A DNA stretch of 64,000 nt from the NCBI GenBank assembly GCA_029931535.1, contig JAQPZY010001301.1:1364001-1428000 (forward strand), written 5' to 3'. How positions within the stretch are numbered: position 1 is the stretch's first letter; each line of letters opens with the position of its first letter. A program made the position numbers and the translations under genes. Shown in pieces: positions 10,690-23,048 of the stretch. Below the pieces are notes generated by a model. That model saw only the letters and a list, made by a program, of their open reading frames with translations, ran no database searches and was not told the DNA's origin. This DNA is from Margaritifera margaritifera. Lineage: Eukaryota; Mollusca; Bivalvia; Unionida; Margaritiferidae.

Positions 10690-11826
10690 TGAAAATGTTC
10701 CAAGTCAGAACTCGATCTGTTTGCCATGCCACCGACGATAATAACGATGCAAGAATTCCAATGGGTAGAACATCATCCTGTGTCGTATTTGACCACCTGG
10801 TCGAATTTAAAATCAAAGGTTAAACCGAAAATTACATAGATCTAAATAAACCTGAAAGTCAAAGTTCTCAAAGTGGACAACGCCAATCCATGGGGAAATG
10901 CAATTTCATGCATTCGTTGTTCAGCAGAGTGGATTTGTACTTGAACAACAAACTAGTCAGCAGCATCATGGATACTTACCTTTAAAGAGCTTACCTGGAC
11001 AATATTTTGACGTACAGGAAAGAAGCCAAGAACACACATCTGGATGACTATGTGCTATGGAAACCTGACACGTTGGATGCCTTCAACGACACAGAGTTGA
11101 CAGAAGGGGACGATCCTCACAATGTTGGATTTAACGACCGTCGAAAAAAAATCAAACAAGAACACAGTTTAGAAATGATGGGTCGTTTGCATTTGGACAT
11201 GTGGTTGCAAAATAAGTATTTGTTGAATGTAGTGGATGTACGCGTGCGAGAGAATCAAAGTAGTATCGCGTTCCATTTAGTGGGTAATGCTAACGAGTAT
11301 AATATGAATATCGAAGAACCCAGATCTTACGTGCGCCGTGTGGAGGTCTTACCCAAAGTGGGAAACGACATCAGTCAAACTCTGAGCAGAACTACACCCG
11401 TGTATCCTCTACGACGAGTGGATGTGAAAACCTTTACTATTGCCTATGGACTTCGTTCCATAATCGACGATCATGTTTTCCAAGGACCGCTACCAAAACG
11501 TTTGCTCATCGGTATCATCAGCAATGCGACCCTTAACAGAGCTATCAATCAAAATCCGTTCGAGTTCCAAAACTTCAACGTGTCATAAATGGCCATACGC
11601 TGTGTACCAGACCTTTTGAACCTAACTTTGCCCAGAAACATTACTTGAAATCTTACTTGACACTGTTTGGAGCCACATGACAGTTAGGTACCAACGGTTG
11701 CCACGGCATTTCGTACGACGATTATGCAGAAGGATATAATCTGTGGGGATTTGACTTCACCCAAGACCAAGACAGCGACGATGGACATTTCCACCCTGTA
11801 AAATTGAGCCAACTTCACCAGTTAAC
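10690..11826 (+). pseudogene. Major capsid protein (double jelly-roll), 3'-truncated
   Basis: The start region contains ELDLFAMPPTIITMQEFQWV (about 10707-10766). After frame changes come the strings VDLYLNNKLVSSIMDTY (10931-10981) and RAYLDNILTYRKEAKNTHL. A 193-codon intact block (11007-11588) includes MMGRLHLDMWLQNKYLLN and PLPKRLLIGIISNATLN. After a stop at 11586 the frame changes and continues with RPFEPNFAQKHYLKSYLTLF and GYNLWGFDFTQDQ near 11738-11775. The order of motifs is that of Polinton/adintovirus hexon-like capsid proteins. The expected last beta-strands are missing: coding similarity ends near 11826 where a tandem repeat begins, so the gene and element are cut there. Confidence 0.85.
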
Positions 11827-12090
11827 ATTTAATTGCCCACAGGGGGGCCTGAGTGTCCCTTGTTTGCTAAACATATGGACATTTTTAACATTACCATTCC
11901 CACAGGGGACCAGAATTTTTTTTTACATGGAAATGGGCAATATTACTCCACAAGTTATATTTCTCACAGGGGGCCATAGTGTCCCCCAAATGTTAAACCT
12001 ATGGACATTTTTAACATTACCATAGGGTGCCAGAGTGGCCTCCAATGTAAACCTAGGGCGTAATGTTAATTCCCGTACCAGCGTGCCCAA
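11827..12090. repeat. Degenerate minisatellite abutting the truncated capsid gene
   Basis: Four imperfect units contain a G-rich block (ACAGGGGGCC with GAGTGTCCC or similar) followed by TATGGACATTTTTAACATTACC. Related strings (AATTTAACATTACGG and similar) recur at 13780-13930 and 14280-14345, so this is a dispersed tandem family and not part of the viral element. Confidence 0.7.
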
Positions 12091-13460
12091 TATAACTACT
12101 ATTCTTTCATCGTAATGTGAATTCATTTATTTGCATGTATATCAATTTTCATGGTTTTACGGAAATTGACATTTTCGTCGGTACTTAATTTTGTGGATTT
12201 TGGAATGTGTACTAATGTTTCCATAATATAATTACTGTTTGTTGGATCTGTAAGTTCCTGGATTGTTGCAGTCGGATAAATCCAGGGGAAAAAAAGGGAA
12301 TCAAGAAATCAACGAAAAATAGTGATAGTGTCTCTTTTTGTGTTTTTTTTTTTTTAAATTTGTCTGTATTTTTTATGTATTTTGTTCTTGTTGTTTTTGT
12401 TTTTGTTGTTGTTGTTTTGATGAGGTGGGGGTGGGAGCCCTTATCGTATCTTTTAGTTTAGGATTGGGGAATTTTTTTTGGGTAAATCCACAAACAAATA
12501 ATGAATTGCGTGTTTGTTAATTTCTCTTTGTATTGTTTGTTTCGGATGGGGGGGGGGGGATGTGTGCAATTGTGTATGGGTTTTCTTATCTCTTTTTTCA
12601 GGAGTGGGTTTACAAAATGTTGACCTCGGACTGTACTGTATAACACAACAATATGATAGTACGCTCCATAGAGGACGGTCCATAAGAAAATGTTCGGAGG
12701 CACTGATAGTTTTGTTCTCAATCTTTAATTCCAAAGGAATAGACTGTTTCATCGATAGTACTAAGCTTATCCACCGTTATTATAACCAGATTATGTGAAT
12801 ACGGTGGATATTTGATATAGTTTAAAAACTATCACGTAATTGAATCTCTAAACTACACCCTACGTACCTAATCGCAAAAAGGTCATAGCCGGAGGGAGCC
12901 TGCAGTATCATGTAGTGTCACAAGAGTCCATCGAAGTGACTGACAATCTACTGGCGGAGAAAAATGTCTAGGAATCAACCATAAGTCCATTCCTTCCGTC
13001 ATTTTATTTGTTTTAACTGCTCAGTATTGAAACCAGTTCTAATATTGATGAGAAATCCCCAAACTTCATAAGTTTTGGTGATGTTGTTTTGGTTTTTTGT
13101 TGTTTTTTCGTTTTGTTTTTTTTTTTTGTTTTTTTGACTGATTTTTTTCAGAACTGATTACTTCCATTTAGGCATTATGGGATTGCGGATTACATGCAAG
13201 ATTTACTTACCTCCAACACTCAAGAGCTTGAAAACGTGCAAAACCTACGCTCTTCCGAAACTGAAGATTTAACAACGGAAGTGTCCAATGAGCATGGGTA
13301 ATGTTACGTTTTGCAAAAACACATGTTAATACATTTTTACGAAGAATTTTACTTAGCTCAAATTACAATCAAGACATGTCTTAGATTGACCTAAGCAGGT
13401 CATCACATCAAATAGAGTAAATAATGCAAAGTGTTTGGAACTATTCGGTTAGTCTCTTAA
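12091..13460. other. Intergenic, T-rich low complexity
   Basis: Contains T/G-rich homopolymer runs (12330-12480, 12548-12559 poly-G, 13080-13140) and no coding region that I can support. Open frames here are produced by the low-complexity runs. Confidence 0.6.
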
Positions 13461-13652
13461 CATACATACATACATACATACATACATACATACATACATA
13501 CATACATACATACATACATACATACATACATACATACATACATACATAAATACATACATACATACATACATACCTACATACATACATACATACATACATA
13601 CATACATACATACATACATACATACATACATACATACATACATACATACATA
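13461..13652. repeat. (ACAT)n tetranucleotide microsatellite
   Basis: About 48 units in a 192-bp tract, interrupted only by AAAT near 13549 and ACCT near 13573. It creates spurious Met-Tyr-Val-Cys repeating frames on the - strand. Confidence 0.98.
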
Positions 13653-13774
13653 CGTGTCCGCCAAGCTGGTCGGCGTAGGGAAAATATCCAAAATCGTACA
13701 GTCGCCTGATAGCAGAGGCGCTTACTTAGCGGCAATTGAGCAGAGTGGCGAAATTAAAGCATAACAGTAGTTAT

Positions 13775-14345
13775 GGAAGCTTTTATGGGGCTGCCGCGGG
13801 CCATAAAGGAAATTTAACATTACGGATGTCACTAATGGGCTTATGGAATTTTAACAATGTGGTTTTTACTATAGGGTTTATTGAAATGTAACATTACCGA
13901 ATAGGTTACTATGGAGGTCCACAGACAACTAACGTATCGCCGTGTCACTCAATCCCTAACCAAATGCCCATACCAATGGACTGCCGGCCAATACTATCAC
14001 TGGTAAGGGTGTGAGTATCACGTGATTGAAAGGCACACTGACAGCTTTCTGGTCTTTTAGGCTTAGTGTCCGTCACCTATCTGACTGCCATTATATATCA
14101 CACAGAATTACAAATCGTCGTGACTGAAACATATTTCATATATTTTCATGAAATTTGCAGGATGCAAACACTAATTCGCACGAGGTAAGTGTGTACAGAA
14201 AATACTTTGATTTTATATGATGTTCTATGCAGTGCATAAGGGCCAGGCTATCTATGCCCTGGTGATAGTTCAATTTGTGAGGGCCTATGGAAATGCAGCA
14301 TGAAGATGTCACTATGGGGTTTAATGGAAATGGAACATGGAAAAC
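13775..14345. repeat. Degenerate copies of the TTAACATTAC repeat family
   Basis: Units with ATGGAAATTTAACATTACGG-like strings and GATGTCACTAATGGG or GATGTCACTATGGGG recur with heavy divergence (for example near 13815-13905 and 14300-14345). They are related to the array at 11827-12090. Confidence 0.5.
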
Positions 14346-14429
14346 GGTTGGGTCGGTATGGAGTTGTATGGAAACTGAATATAACTTGACAACCACAATG
14401 ACATACGGACAAATACACTCCTAAAATTA

Positions 14430-15520
14430 CAGACAAATATTTATTCTTACACTACATGACTCACCATTAAAATACAACAGACGTTTTTGAATATCCAACG
14501 TCCACACATACATACTCTTGTATATGCGAATGTTGAGTCTGTGATGGTTAGGATAACTAACAGTAGTCCTTACAGGCAAACACACGTTTTTACCATCCAA
14601 CTTCAACTTTTACCAATTATAACAGATCAAAGCAAAGGAATATATTAGTATGGGATAATAAGCACATACTCGTTCTTACAAGCAAACACTCTTGCAAACA
14701 ACGGGATGAGGGATGGAGGGGAATTGTGATGGCCACTAACTCACAAATATAACTGACCAACGTTCACACTTAAAAGATCATGTCTAAGGGGATATAGGGT
14801 ATAGTTATGATCACTTACACCCATTCTTAATCACCCACACAATCCATTCAAGAGAAATAAAAAAAACACACTGATGAGGGCAAATTGGCGGGAATATGTT
14901 ATTATATGATAACTAACTCAAATCCTTACTATCCAACACTACAACACTTACAAACCAGCACACTTTTGCACCATCCAACATCCACCTTAACAATCCAACA
15001 CCCACCAATACAATACTATAAGAGGCAAGAAGTATGCTATGGTATGACAACTAACACACTCTTACGGACAAACACGTGGCCCTAAAGACAAACACCTACA
15101 CTTACAAACAAAATTGATGAGGACAAAGGGGCAGGGATATGTTATGGCAGGATAAATAACGCACATTCATACAATCCAACACTCATACCCTTACAATCCA
15201 AGGGGAGGAAAGGAGATATGATATGGTATGACAACTAACACACACACGTATAGAACAACAATTGTCATTAAAGACAAACACCTGCGATTGCAAACAGAAT
15301 TTATGATGCAATATGGGGAAGGATATATTATGGTAGCATAACGAAAACACATCCTTACAAACCAGCACTCACACAGTTACATTCCAGGACAGGACGTATG
15401 GTATGACAACTAGCATATGCTCTTACACACCAGCACATGCCCTTGAAGACAGACACCCACACTTACAAACAGTTTAACACATCTTACAATCCAACACCTA
15501 CTCTTACAAACTAAAGTGGG
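14430..15520. repeat. Long degenerate tandem array
   Basis: Imperfect units combine GATGAGG...GGATATGTTATGG, TATGACAACTAACACAC and CTTACAA(A/T)CCAACAC strings, seen near 14700, 14885, 15020, 15117, 15210, 15310 and 15395. Spacing is irregular (roughly 75-190 bp), consistent with an old minisatellite with internal deletions. Confidence 0.65.
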
Positions 15521-17964
15521 TCACTCTGGTGATGTATTGAACTGGAGCGTTTAAGAATCAGCCTTAACCACCTAATACACTGATGTGCAAAGTCTAATGA
15601 TGCTACAATAATCCAAAGAAGAGAATTGTCATTAAACGACCACCTCCCCTTATGTCAAAAGTCGAAAACTGCTGGTCGAACATTGTGACTACTATGTCTC
15701 GCCTTTTGCAACACACGCATGGCCACCGTGATACAATCAGTCAAGAACAATATACAGTTTACTAATCCTGTTATTGATGATTTTTTGTTTTTTAATTGTG
15801 TTTGTTGTTGTTGTTTTACTGCCATTGTTCTCTCTGCTTATAAGAAATAATTACATTAGATTTGGTTTCAAACAGAATCGCGAAAGAAACTCTATTTATC
15901 CATTTTTATACTGTTTTTATTAACACATTTTTAAACGCATCACCTGGTACCATTCGTCATGAGATTTGAAAATAACTATTGAAGAGTGCCGCGTCTTTAC
16001 TTTTATTGCTAGCAGTATTCTGCTTTTAAACTATCGAGAAATAAATAAATTCGAAATATTTGAAGCAATCTTTGTGTTGTTTTTTTTCTTTTCTTTTTTT
16101 TCTTTTTTTTTTTTTTTTTGCTTTTTCTTTTTTTCTTTTCCCCCATGGCTGTCTGGCACTTTGGAGAAGCGCTAGCAGAAATTTAAGAGGAACTGACAGG
16201 CGTTTCTTATAGTCGTATTTTGGTGTTCAAGAAACCTGAATATTGCTATCTTTTTCACCGTAACTATAAGAAAGATGGTTAGATATCTGCTTAGTTTGCA
16301 AATACAATATAGTAAATTATTTTATTTTTTAAAATAAATTCTCTCCCGCCATTATCCATTATCAAATATTGACGACTCCTTTAAATATCTAACAAGTGAG
16401 GATACGTTGCAGTTATATTTAGGAGAACTTCATTGAGTCGACCTTTTCTTCATATCGTTACAATATTAACTTAGAAACGAGAGTAAGATGCGGTGCAGCG
16501 GAGTATCCTCTATGTCAAGCTAGCCAACACTGTAAACATAAAACTTATGTTAGAAATGAAGTAACACCACCTCATATGTAATACACATCATATTAAGAAA
16601 ATTTGAAAGAGGCAGAAAACGTCCAATGTAGTCCCTTTCAATTAAGAAGATAACACAAATATGCAGAACATACATATTTTATATTGATCGAAGTAACAAA
16701 TTACATGAATATGTTCCAATTCATGACTAATTCCTCGCATTTTGATCACGTGGTATTTGCACTCTACACCATTGTGAATTTTCACGCTTGGCTTCTTGTT
16801 AAAGAAGCCAATTTGTCTTTCGTTTTCTTCATTGTTTTTGCTAATTTAAATTGTCTAAATCTTCAATATCAGTAAAAAAAAGTGTTCATCACGAATGCCT
16901 TACTCCCGGAGTATTTTAAAAGTTTAGTTTACTGCACGACTGTGTACACCTGGCATTAACTTACTATATAGGACCTATCATATGATTACAAATGGCTATT
17001 CAGTGCGATATGGAGTCAGCCATAGTGCATTGTTCACAGTTACTGTTCTTGGCCGTCCGGATGAAACCTAAATAATTAGCATGCTTAGGATTAAACACAA
17101 ATGATACCAAGATTGTACTTTCCGAACTCCCTATGTCGTGGGCGTTTTTGATAATGCTCAGAACAAGTGGTTCCGTCATGTCTAATAGCAGTATATGGTG
17201 GCTGATTTGTGCCATGTCGCAACTGTGGCGGCGACGAAGCGACAATGTAGCACAGCGAGAAACTAGAGCAATAAAATCACCAGGCGCCAAGGAACCAACA
17301 CTATAAATTGGCTCGCAAAAATTAGCACATTTCTAAATTTCTAATTCAACTCCCCTCCCCCAGCCATCCCACCACCCCCCCCCCCCCCAGCAAGTATTTG
17401 CTACCTACTAAACATAAAAGATGACGGCGTATCGGACATTCGAGGTACCATATGTAGCACTCACACACTCGCTGGTCAGAAATCAATCTTTACGTTGAAA
17501 TTTTAAATGGGTACCTGGGATACGAATGATGATTTCACATTCGTCATTATCTACTACGTTTTGACTGGAAGGATACCAAAATGAAAGCTTTTGGCATATA
17601 CATGTTTATTTGGAATACAATATTCATATTAGATCTAAGTGTTGTTACTTGCAGGACAATTTACATATTACAATCTTGTAAGCAAATAGTAATATTATCA
17701 AAACTTTGTTTGGAGACAAATATTTATGCATAATGTTCATACATCGTGCGATCTGAGGATGCACCAGGAATAGGAGGGTAACAATATATGCCTCAACCAT
17801 TCGTTGTACGGTTTAAATAACAAGAAAAACTTCGTCGCTCAGAAAAAAATTTTTACGGAGTTTTGTATATGTACACAATTTTTGAATCATTACTTTTTTA
17901 TAAACTGTTCAAGTCTAACCAATCTCGAACTCCTTGGCCCCTGAAACTTAATAACCCATCCAGA

Positions 17965-17969
<5 letters not shown>
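15521..17969. other. Intergenic, no supported gene
   Basis: Holds a T-rich tract (16078-16140), a poly-C run (17375-17388) and AT-rich unique sequence. A 96-codon - strand frame at 17000-17290 includes a Cys/Arg stretch but has no recognisable domain and I do not annotate it as a gene. Confidence 0.5.
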
Positions 17970-18035
<66 letters not shown>

Positions 18036-18092
18036 CAGACAGACAGAGACAGAGAGACAGAGACAGACAGACAGAGTCAGAGAGAGCTCATT
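17970..18092. repeat. (GA)n followed by (ACAG)n microsatellite
   Basis: About 28 GA units to 18027, then interrupted ACAG/GAGACA units to about 18090. Confidence 0.97.
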
Positions 18093-18298
18093 TATGAATG
18101 AATTGTTGTTGCCATAAATTCAATTTATAACATTTCTTAGAACAAGTAACTGTCAGCACTCGCCACATATATTCAGCCAAATGACAAATATGCAAGTAAA
18201 GGTACATTTACCTATTTACCTATGCAAACAAAATGTTTTGTGCGTGCTGGATAGAATGATGATGAAGCTGAGGAGATTTCAAACTTGAACACCCAAAG

Positions 18299-18300
<2 letters not shown>

Positions 18301-18367
<67 letters not shown>
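18301..18367. repeat. (GA)n microsatellite
   Basis: About 33 uninterrupted GA units; preceded by the string AAAGATTGAGAG, which also precedes the GA tract at 25294. Confidence 0.97.
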
Positions 18368-18369
<2 letters not shown>

Positions 18370-18449
18370 CGAACAAGTTCCTGAATTATGCAGTAATAAA
18401 TGGCAAGTGAGAAAAATACCATAAATAACACGATTTACCACGCTGCATT

Positions 18450-20325
18450 AAATTCAAAACTTACATGCATCAAACATGGATACTGATTAAGTCATAAAGT
18501 TAATTATTCCGATTCGATTATCTCAGTTTACAACTGATTATTCAATAGTACAAGAAATACTACAGGACCAAATAATTAAGTAAGTAATAAGAGTAACAAC
18601 AAAATGAGTGCCAGTGGACCTAAGAGAGTTCAAATGATCTAAAACAATATATTATATCACATCAACGAAAAGAATGATACAAAAACTGTTTGAATTATAT
18701 ATAAATTGTACAACCTTGAAATGCACGTGAACAAAGTGAAAGACGGAATGATTGCTAATAATGACAACGAAGAAAGTATTGATATTGAATGTTTTAGCAA
18801 TTCTTAGCAATTAGTACAATGTCTTCATAACTAAACAATGGCTCTAAATTATATGAATAATATGTTGTACAAAGAAGTATTGATGAATTCGACAGAAAAG
18901 TGAAACGATTAAGACAAGATTTCAATGAATTAGAACAAAAGATTGCAGCCGAAACAGTTGCTTTCAAATCAGATCATGAAAAACATTTCTGGGCACACAA
19001 TAGCTTGAAAAAATATTCTTGCTCTGATTTGTAGACAAAAAGACCTTATTCTGTCCATTATATTAGTTGAAAAAAAATATCTTCAGGTAAACGATAAAAA
19101 AAATCCCGGCTCGAAAGAAAAATCTAAGCCCCCCCCCCCCCCAAAAAAAAACACCCCAAAAAAAAAACACCAAAAAAAAAAATAAAACAAAATGTAATAG
19201 CTAGTCCCTTACTGGTGAAACAGGCCAGGCATGCATTCACACAAAAGTCATGTTGGTTCATTCTAACCACAGAGCTTCAGATTATTATCGATTATACGTG
19301 TGAAAGAAGAGAAAAGCCTTTAATTGGGTTTATTTCGTGGATGGAAAATACAGTAACAACTCTGTTTTATGCAATTTCAATCGCGTCCTCTTTATGTACT
19401 TTTCAAAATTACCAATATTATTCTTGTTTATTTATTAACAAGAACTGGGATTAATCTGAACTGATATGAGGAAAAAGCCTAGCCTGGAATTACATTCGGA
19501 GGTGATGGGGGTGCAAGTAAGATGTGGGAAGAAGAAATTTTCGACTGCAACGCAGGGCACAAATAATGGCAGTCGATGTAACTGATCTCCAGGTGGTGCT
19601 ATCGCTTCTCTTGAAACACTACTGCCACTTAACTTGATTTGTTGTGGTGACTTGCTCAGGACAATCTTACACATGTTGTGGTTGTAATCTGAACCAAGTA
19701 AAATTATTCGTAATAATGTGTTAATATCTGTTTTTGTAAACCATAAAATTGTATATGCACATTGGAGCACTTTCAGTTTCAAACTCTTCAGTTTCAGAGG
19801 TGAATAGTTCTTGCCAATCGGAACATTATGGGCCTTTTCCATCGCATGCTAGAAAAAACATCGGGTGTAAATAATGGCCATACTGAACTGTCCTCAAGCT
19901 CATGGTACTTATTATATTATAATAACTTCACTGATGTTACAAACTGACATTGAAACTGGGTCAACATTACCATGTACACCCGACTGCATGGTGTTATGGA
20001 GATGTTGTTTTGGACTACTTTCTTTTCTAAATCATAATGCGCGCTCTTAGGCTAATGAAATCCAACCAAATTTAGGAATTAGAAGATTGACGATATTGTA
20101 TTTTGTTGTAAAAGAATTCGTAAATTTGGTATTTTAATTTATTATTAATATTTTTTTTTTACACTCATAAATTTACATATAAACTGAAAAATAGGTGACA
20201 TCTTCTTGACTTTTTTAAACCTCTGTTTGACCGACTATGGCGCTTACACAACGTTGTTCATGGAGCGGATCATTTCTTACCCAAAACTATACGTTAAACT
20301 CACAGTCTCATGTTCCGGTTCCAAC
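18450..20325. other. Intergenic, no supported gene
   Basis: AT-rich, with homopolymer A and C runs at 19130-19190. The string ATTCTTGCTCTGATTTGT near 19012 recurs near 24256 and marks a dispersed repeat. A 135-codon - strand frame (19435-19842) shows no domain and I consider it chance. Confidence 0.45.
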
Positions 20326-20330
20326 CAGGA

Positions 20331-20520
20331 GCCGCGGTGGCTGAGTGGTTAGCGTGCCAGACTCGTGACCACATGGTCGAATCCTACAATCAAATCAGCC
20401 CAGGCCTGCTACAGTGGCATATCCTTGGTCAGCTTGCACTTTACTCCAATTGCCTTATCACTAAATAACCTACTTGTGTTGCTGTGCCGTAAAACACCAA
20501 ACCAAATCAAAACCAATTCT
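20331..20520 (+). mobile_element. tRNA-derived SINE
   Basis: The head GCCGCGGTGGCTGAGTGG (20331-20348) plus TTAGCGTGCC resembles a tRNA A box, and TGGTCGAATCC (20374-20384) an imperfect B box. The body ends with CACTTTACTCCAATTGCCTT and GTGCCGTAAAACACCAAACC followed by an A/C-rich tail. A second copy of the 3' end lies at 22490-22605. RNA polymerase III transcription and LINE-driven retroposition are known for the class; activity here is not shown. Confidence 0.8.
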
Positions 20521-21559
20521 AAGTCCTTCTTCCGGATACACAAATATTAAAAAGAACGTGTTGTATACGCACTCATGCGATGCTGTTGTCTTAGTAATAT
20601 AAATCAAGACGACGTTTTATATATTCAAAAAGAGCATAGTCAATACATTTAAGAGATAGACGTTTATCCGACTGATTTGCGAAAACGCTTTTGTCAATTA
20701 TTTTTTTTTTTTTTTACAAATTATGCATATTAACAGTGAAACAACAAGCCAGGAAAGCTTGAGACCACATATACGTATAGGTGCATGTTCATGGGATTAA
20801 GCTATATCATTCGTCTATCCGACTTTTATTACAACAAGAAGAGACTGCCAACGGCAAAATAGAGACAGCGATAAACACTGGGTTTAATATAAAAAAATCA
20901 ATTCTAATATGCCTAGTTTTGCTTTCGTTTCCTCGTTATGTTGTGCTTCTTGTGTTTATACCAAACGCAGATCTAGGGTTTCATGAATCTAAATCCTCAA
21001 TCGTAAGTTTTGTCCATTGTTAGCATTATTCGTTTTTTAATTTGAGTAGTTATATTAGAATATTAAATATCTTACATTTATGTTATTCTCCCGCCCTGTC
21101 CGTTTTAGTATATAAGCCACGCGCTGCATTCGAGTTATATAAGTCACGAGCTGTGTGTGTAAAGTTACATATTAGTTGCTTCGGTAGTGAATCTGAGACG
21201 CATTCTTAGTGTATTCAGTATAATAAAATATTTCTTGATGCTGCAGTGACTCGTGTTTGTCGACATTTTTTTTTTTTTTTTTTTTTCTTCAAAATTTACA
21301 ATGGGCTGGCAAGTTACCCATAACAAGGTATATAGATCTCAACTTCGCTTCGGTCCATATATTATTGTTTTTTAAAAAAGATAACCCATAACTTGCCCTA
21401 AGCAAGTTCGTGATTGTAACGTGGCATTATTGTTAAATACTGTATTTAAGGTAAAACAGAATTTGTTCGATTGCGTTTTATTTAACGGAGCAAGAATACA
21501 CCACCGCAAAAACTTTTTTGGTGGCATTGCTATAAGACAAGTGTGTGGGTATGTGAGGC
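20521..21559. other. Intergenic with a partial inverted repeat
   Basis: Mostly AT-rich unique DNA. Near 21306-21405 GGCAAGTTA and ATAACTTGCC form inverted arms around a ~80-bp spacer, suggesting a degraded MITE. T runs lie at 20700-20714 and 21267-21286. Confidence 0.4.
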
Positions 21560-21720
21560 TGTAGTGGCCCCTCCTTTTTTATTATTGCCCGTCCCGAAAG
21601 ACACACTCCCTTCGGGTTAGGGGATATAGAGTAGGCCCGCTTTCCTCCATGTCGTAAGAGGCACCTAATGAAGATAGGACCTGCGGTACCTGTGTGGTTA
21701 GCGTGCCCACCCGATCATAC
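21560..21720 (+). mobile_element. SINE-like fragment
   Basis: Contains TTCGGGTTAGGGGATATAG, CATGTCGTAAGAGGCACC and GTGTGGTTAGCGTGCCCACC, the last resembling the A-box region of the SINE at 20331. No complete B box or tail is visible, so it is probably a truncated or mosaic copy. Confidence 0.4.
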
Positions 21721-21940
21721 TCTGTAAGCCTATACTAATATAAATCTATTAGGTATGGCAGCCTTATTATACTGCTAAAATATTCATGCTCTTGAGACCG
21801 TACAGTCTAACTGTTAGCGATAATAGCACATAATACGGGCTAAAATCACATTGACTACCAATACCCAATTATCTCCCTTACTTAATAAATAGTCGCTAGG
21901 TGGCTGTGAGATTATACGATAACATTGACTGAGGGCGGTT

Positions 21941-22213
21941 AAAAGTGATTGTTTTGTTTTTGTCGGTTTTAACGGCGCTTGTAAAACATTTTTAGTTATA
22001 TAATGCCGACGAAATGGGGGCTATGTATCTCTGCAAAGGACACACCAAGGCAGCCTACCCGGGATTGCCTGGGTGGGTGGCTAAAGGCGTGAAAGTTCGA
22101 GCGACTTTTATTCACCCGCCGTAAGGCGGAGCATATTATGTTATGATGTCGTACGTTCGTGTCTGCATGTTTCACCAGTTTCGTTTCCGAACAATACCTT
22201 CAGTCATCCACCA
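21941..22213 (+). repeat. 273-bp direct repeat, copy 1
   Basis: Nearly identical to 22776-23048 (about four mismatches seen by eye). Starts AAAAGTGATTGTTTTG and ends CAGTCATCCACCA. No coding capacity is recognised. Confidence 0.95.
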
Positions 22214-22224
22214 TCTACAGTTAT

Positions 22225-22460
22225 CAAACTTTGTGGATGGTTTGCACTTGGGCCAAGGAAGTACCCTATCAATTTTGGCTCAAAAGTTCTAAGGTCAAGG
22301 TTACAGTAAACCGAACGAATGAAAATGGTTTCTGCACAATAACTCGAGTTCTCCATCATCTAGAGTTACCGCACTTTTTGGAATAAGGAAGAACCCTTTC
22401 GATTTTGGGGTCAAAAGTTCATGGTCACTCTGACTGAAAGGGAAAAAAGATGGTTTATGC
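22225..22460. repeat. Two degenerate units of a dispersed repeat
   Basis: Each unit has GGAAG(T/A)(A/A)CCCT..CGATTTTGG..TCAAAAGTTC and TCAAGGTTACAG-like strings with ATGGTTTCTGCACAATAACT; unit length about 120-130 bp. This class of sequence is common in marine invertebrate genomes. Confidence 0.55.
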
Positions 22461-22489
22461 CACTAAAAGAGTGCAGGTTTTAGTCCTAT

Positions 22490-22605
22490 CATTGTATCAG
22501 CCCTGGTCAGCTTTACAAGGCACTTTACTTTAATTGTCTCGGTACTAAATAATTTACTTGCGTTGCTGTGCTGTAAGAAACACCAAACAAAACCAAAAGA
22601 TCCCA
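22490..22605 (+). mobile_element. 5'-truncated SINE, 3' end only
   Basis: Matches the 3' part of the SINE at 20331: GCACTTTACTTTAATTGTCT, ACTAAATAATTTACTTGCGT and GTGCTGTAAGAAACACCAAA followed by an A/C tail. No tRNA-like head. Confidence 0.7.
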
Positions 22606-22775
22606 AATGTTCAACCTCAGTCGCACAGATTGTTTATTTTAACATGGTGAGTTCCAAAAGACTCCAGTTTTGTACGTTTGCAGTACCAAAGGCATTTCCT
22701 TTTGGAGCTTGGTCAGTGCCAAAAGACCTGTCCTTTTATGACCATTGAGTTCCTAAAAGAGGAAACCTATTCCTA

Positions 22776-23048
22776 AAAAGTGATTGTTTTGTTTTTGTCG
22801 GTTTTAACGGCGCTTGTAAAACATTTTTAGTTATATAATGCCGACGAAATGGGGGCTATGTATCTCTGCAAAGGACACACCAAGGCAGCCTACCCGGGAT
22901 TGCCTGGGTGGGTGGCTAAAGGCGTGAAAGTTCGAGCGACTTTTATTCGCCCGCCCTAAGACGGAGCATATTATGTTATGATGTCGTACGTTCGTGTCTG
23001 CATGTTTCACCAGTTTTGTTTCCGAACAATACCTTCAGTCATCCACCA
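22776..23048 (+). repeat. 273-bp direct repeat, copy 2
   Basis: Starts 835 bp after copy 1 in the same orientation and ends at the identical ATCCACCA. The high identity against an otherwise diverged background indicates a recent duplication, conversion, or two recent insertions of one element. Confidence 0.95.

Noticed and set aside
1109..11826. Alternative genetic code explaining the in-frame stops of the viral genes
   Set aside because: All three stop codons occur, together with many frameshifts and a deleted active-site motif, so decay is the simpler explanation.
13441..13691. Long Met-Tyr-Val-Cys repeat open frames on the - strand
   Set aside because: They are translations of the (ACAT)n microsatellite, with no start context, domain or flanking gene structure.
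19435..19842. 135-codon - strand open frame
   Set aside because: No domain, no conserved motif and no splice or polyadenylation context; expected by chance in a window of this size and composition.
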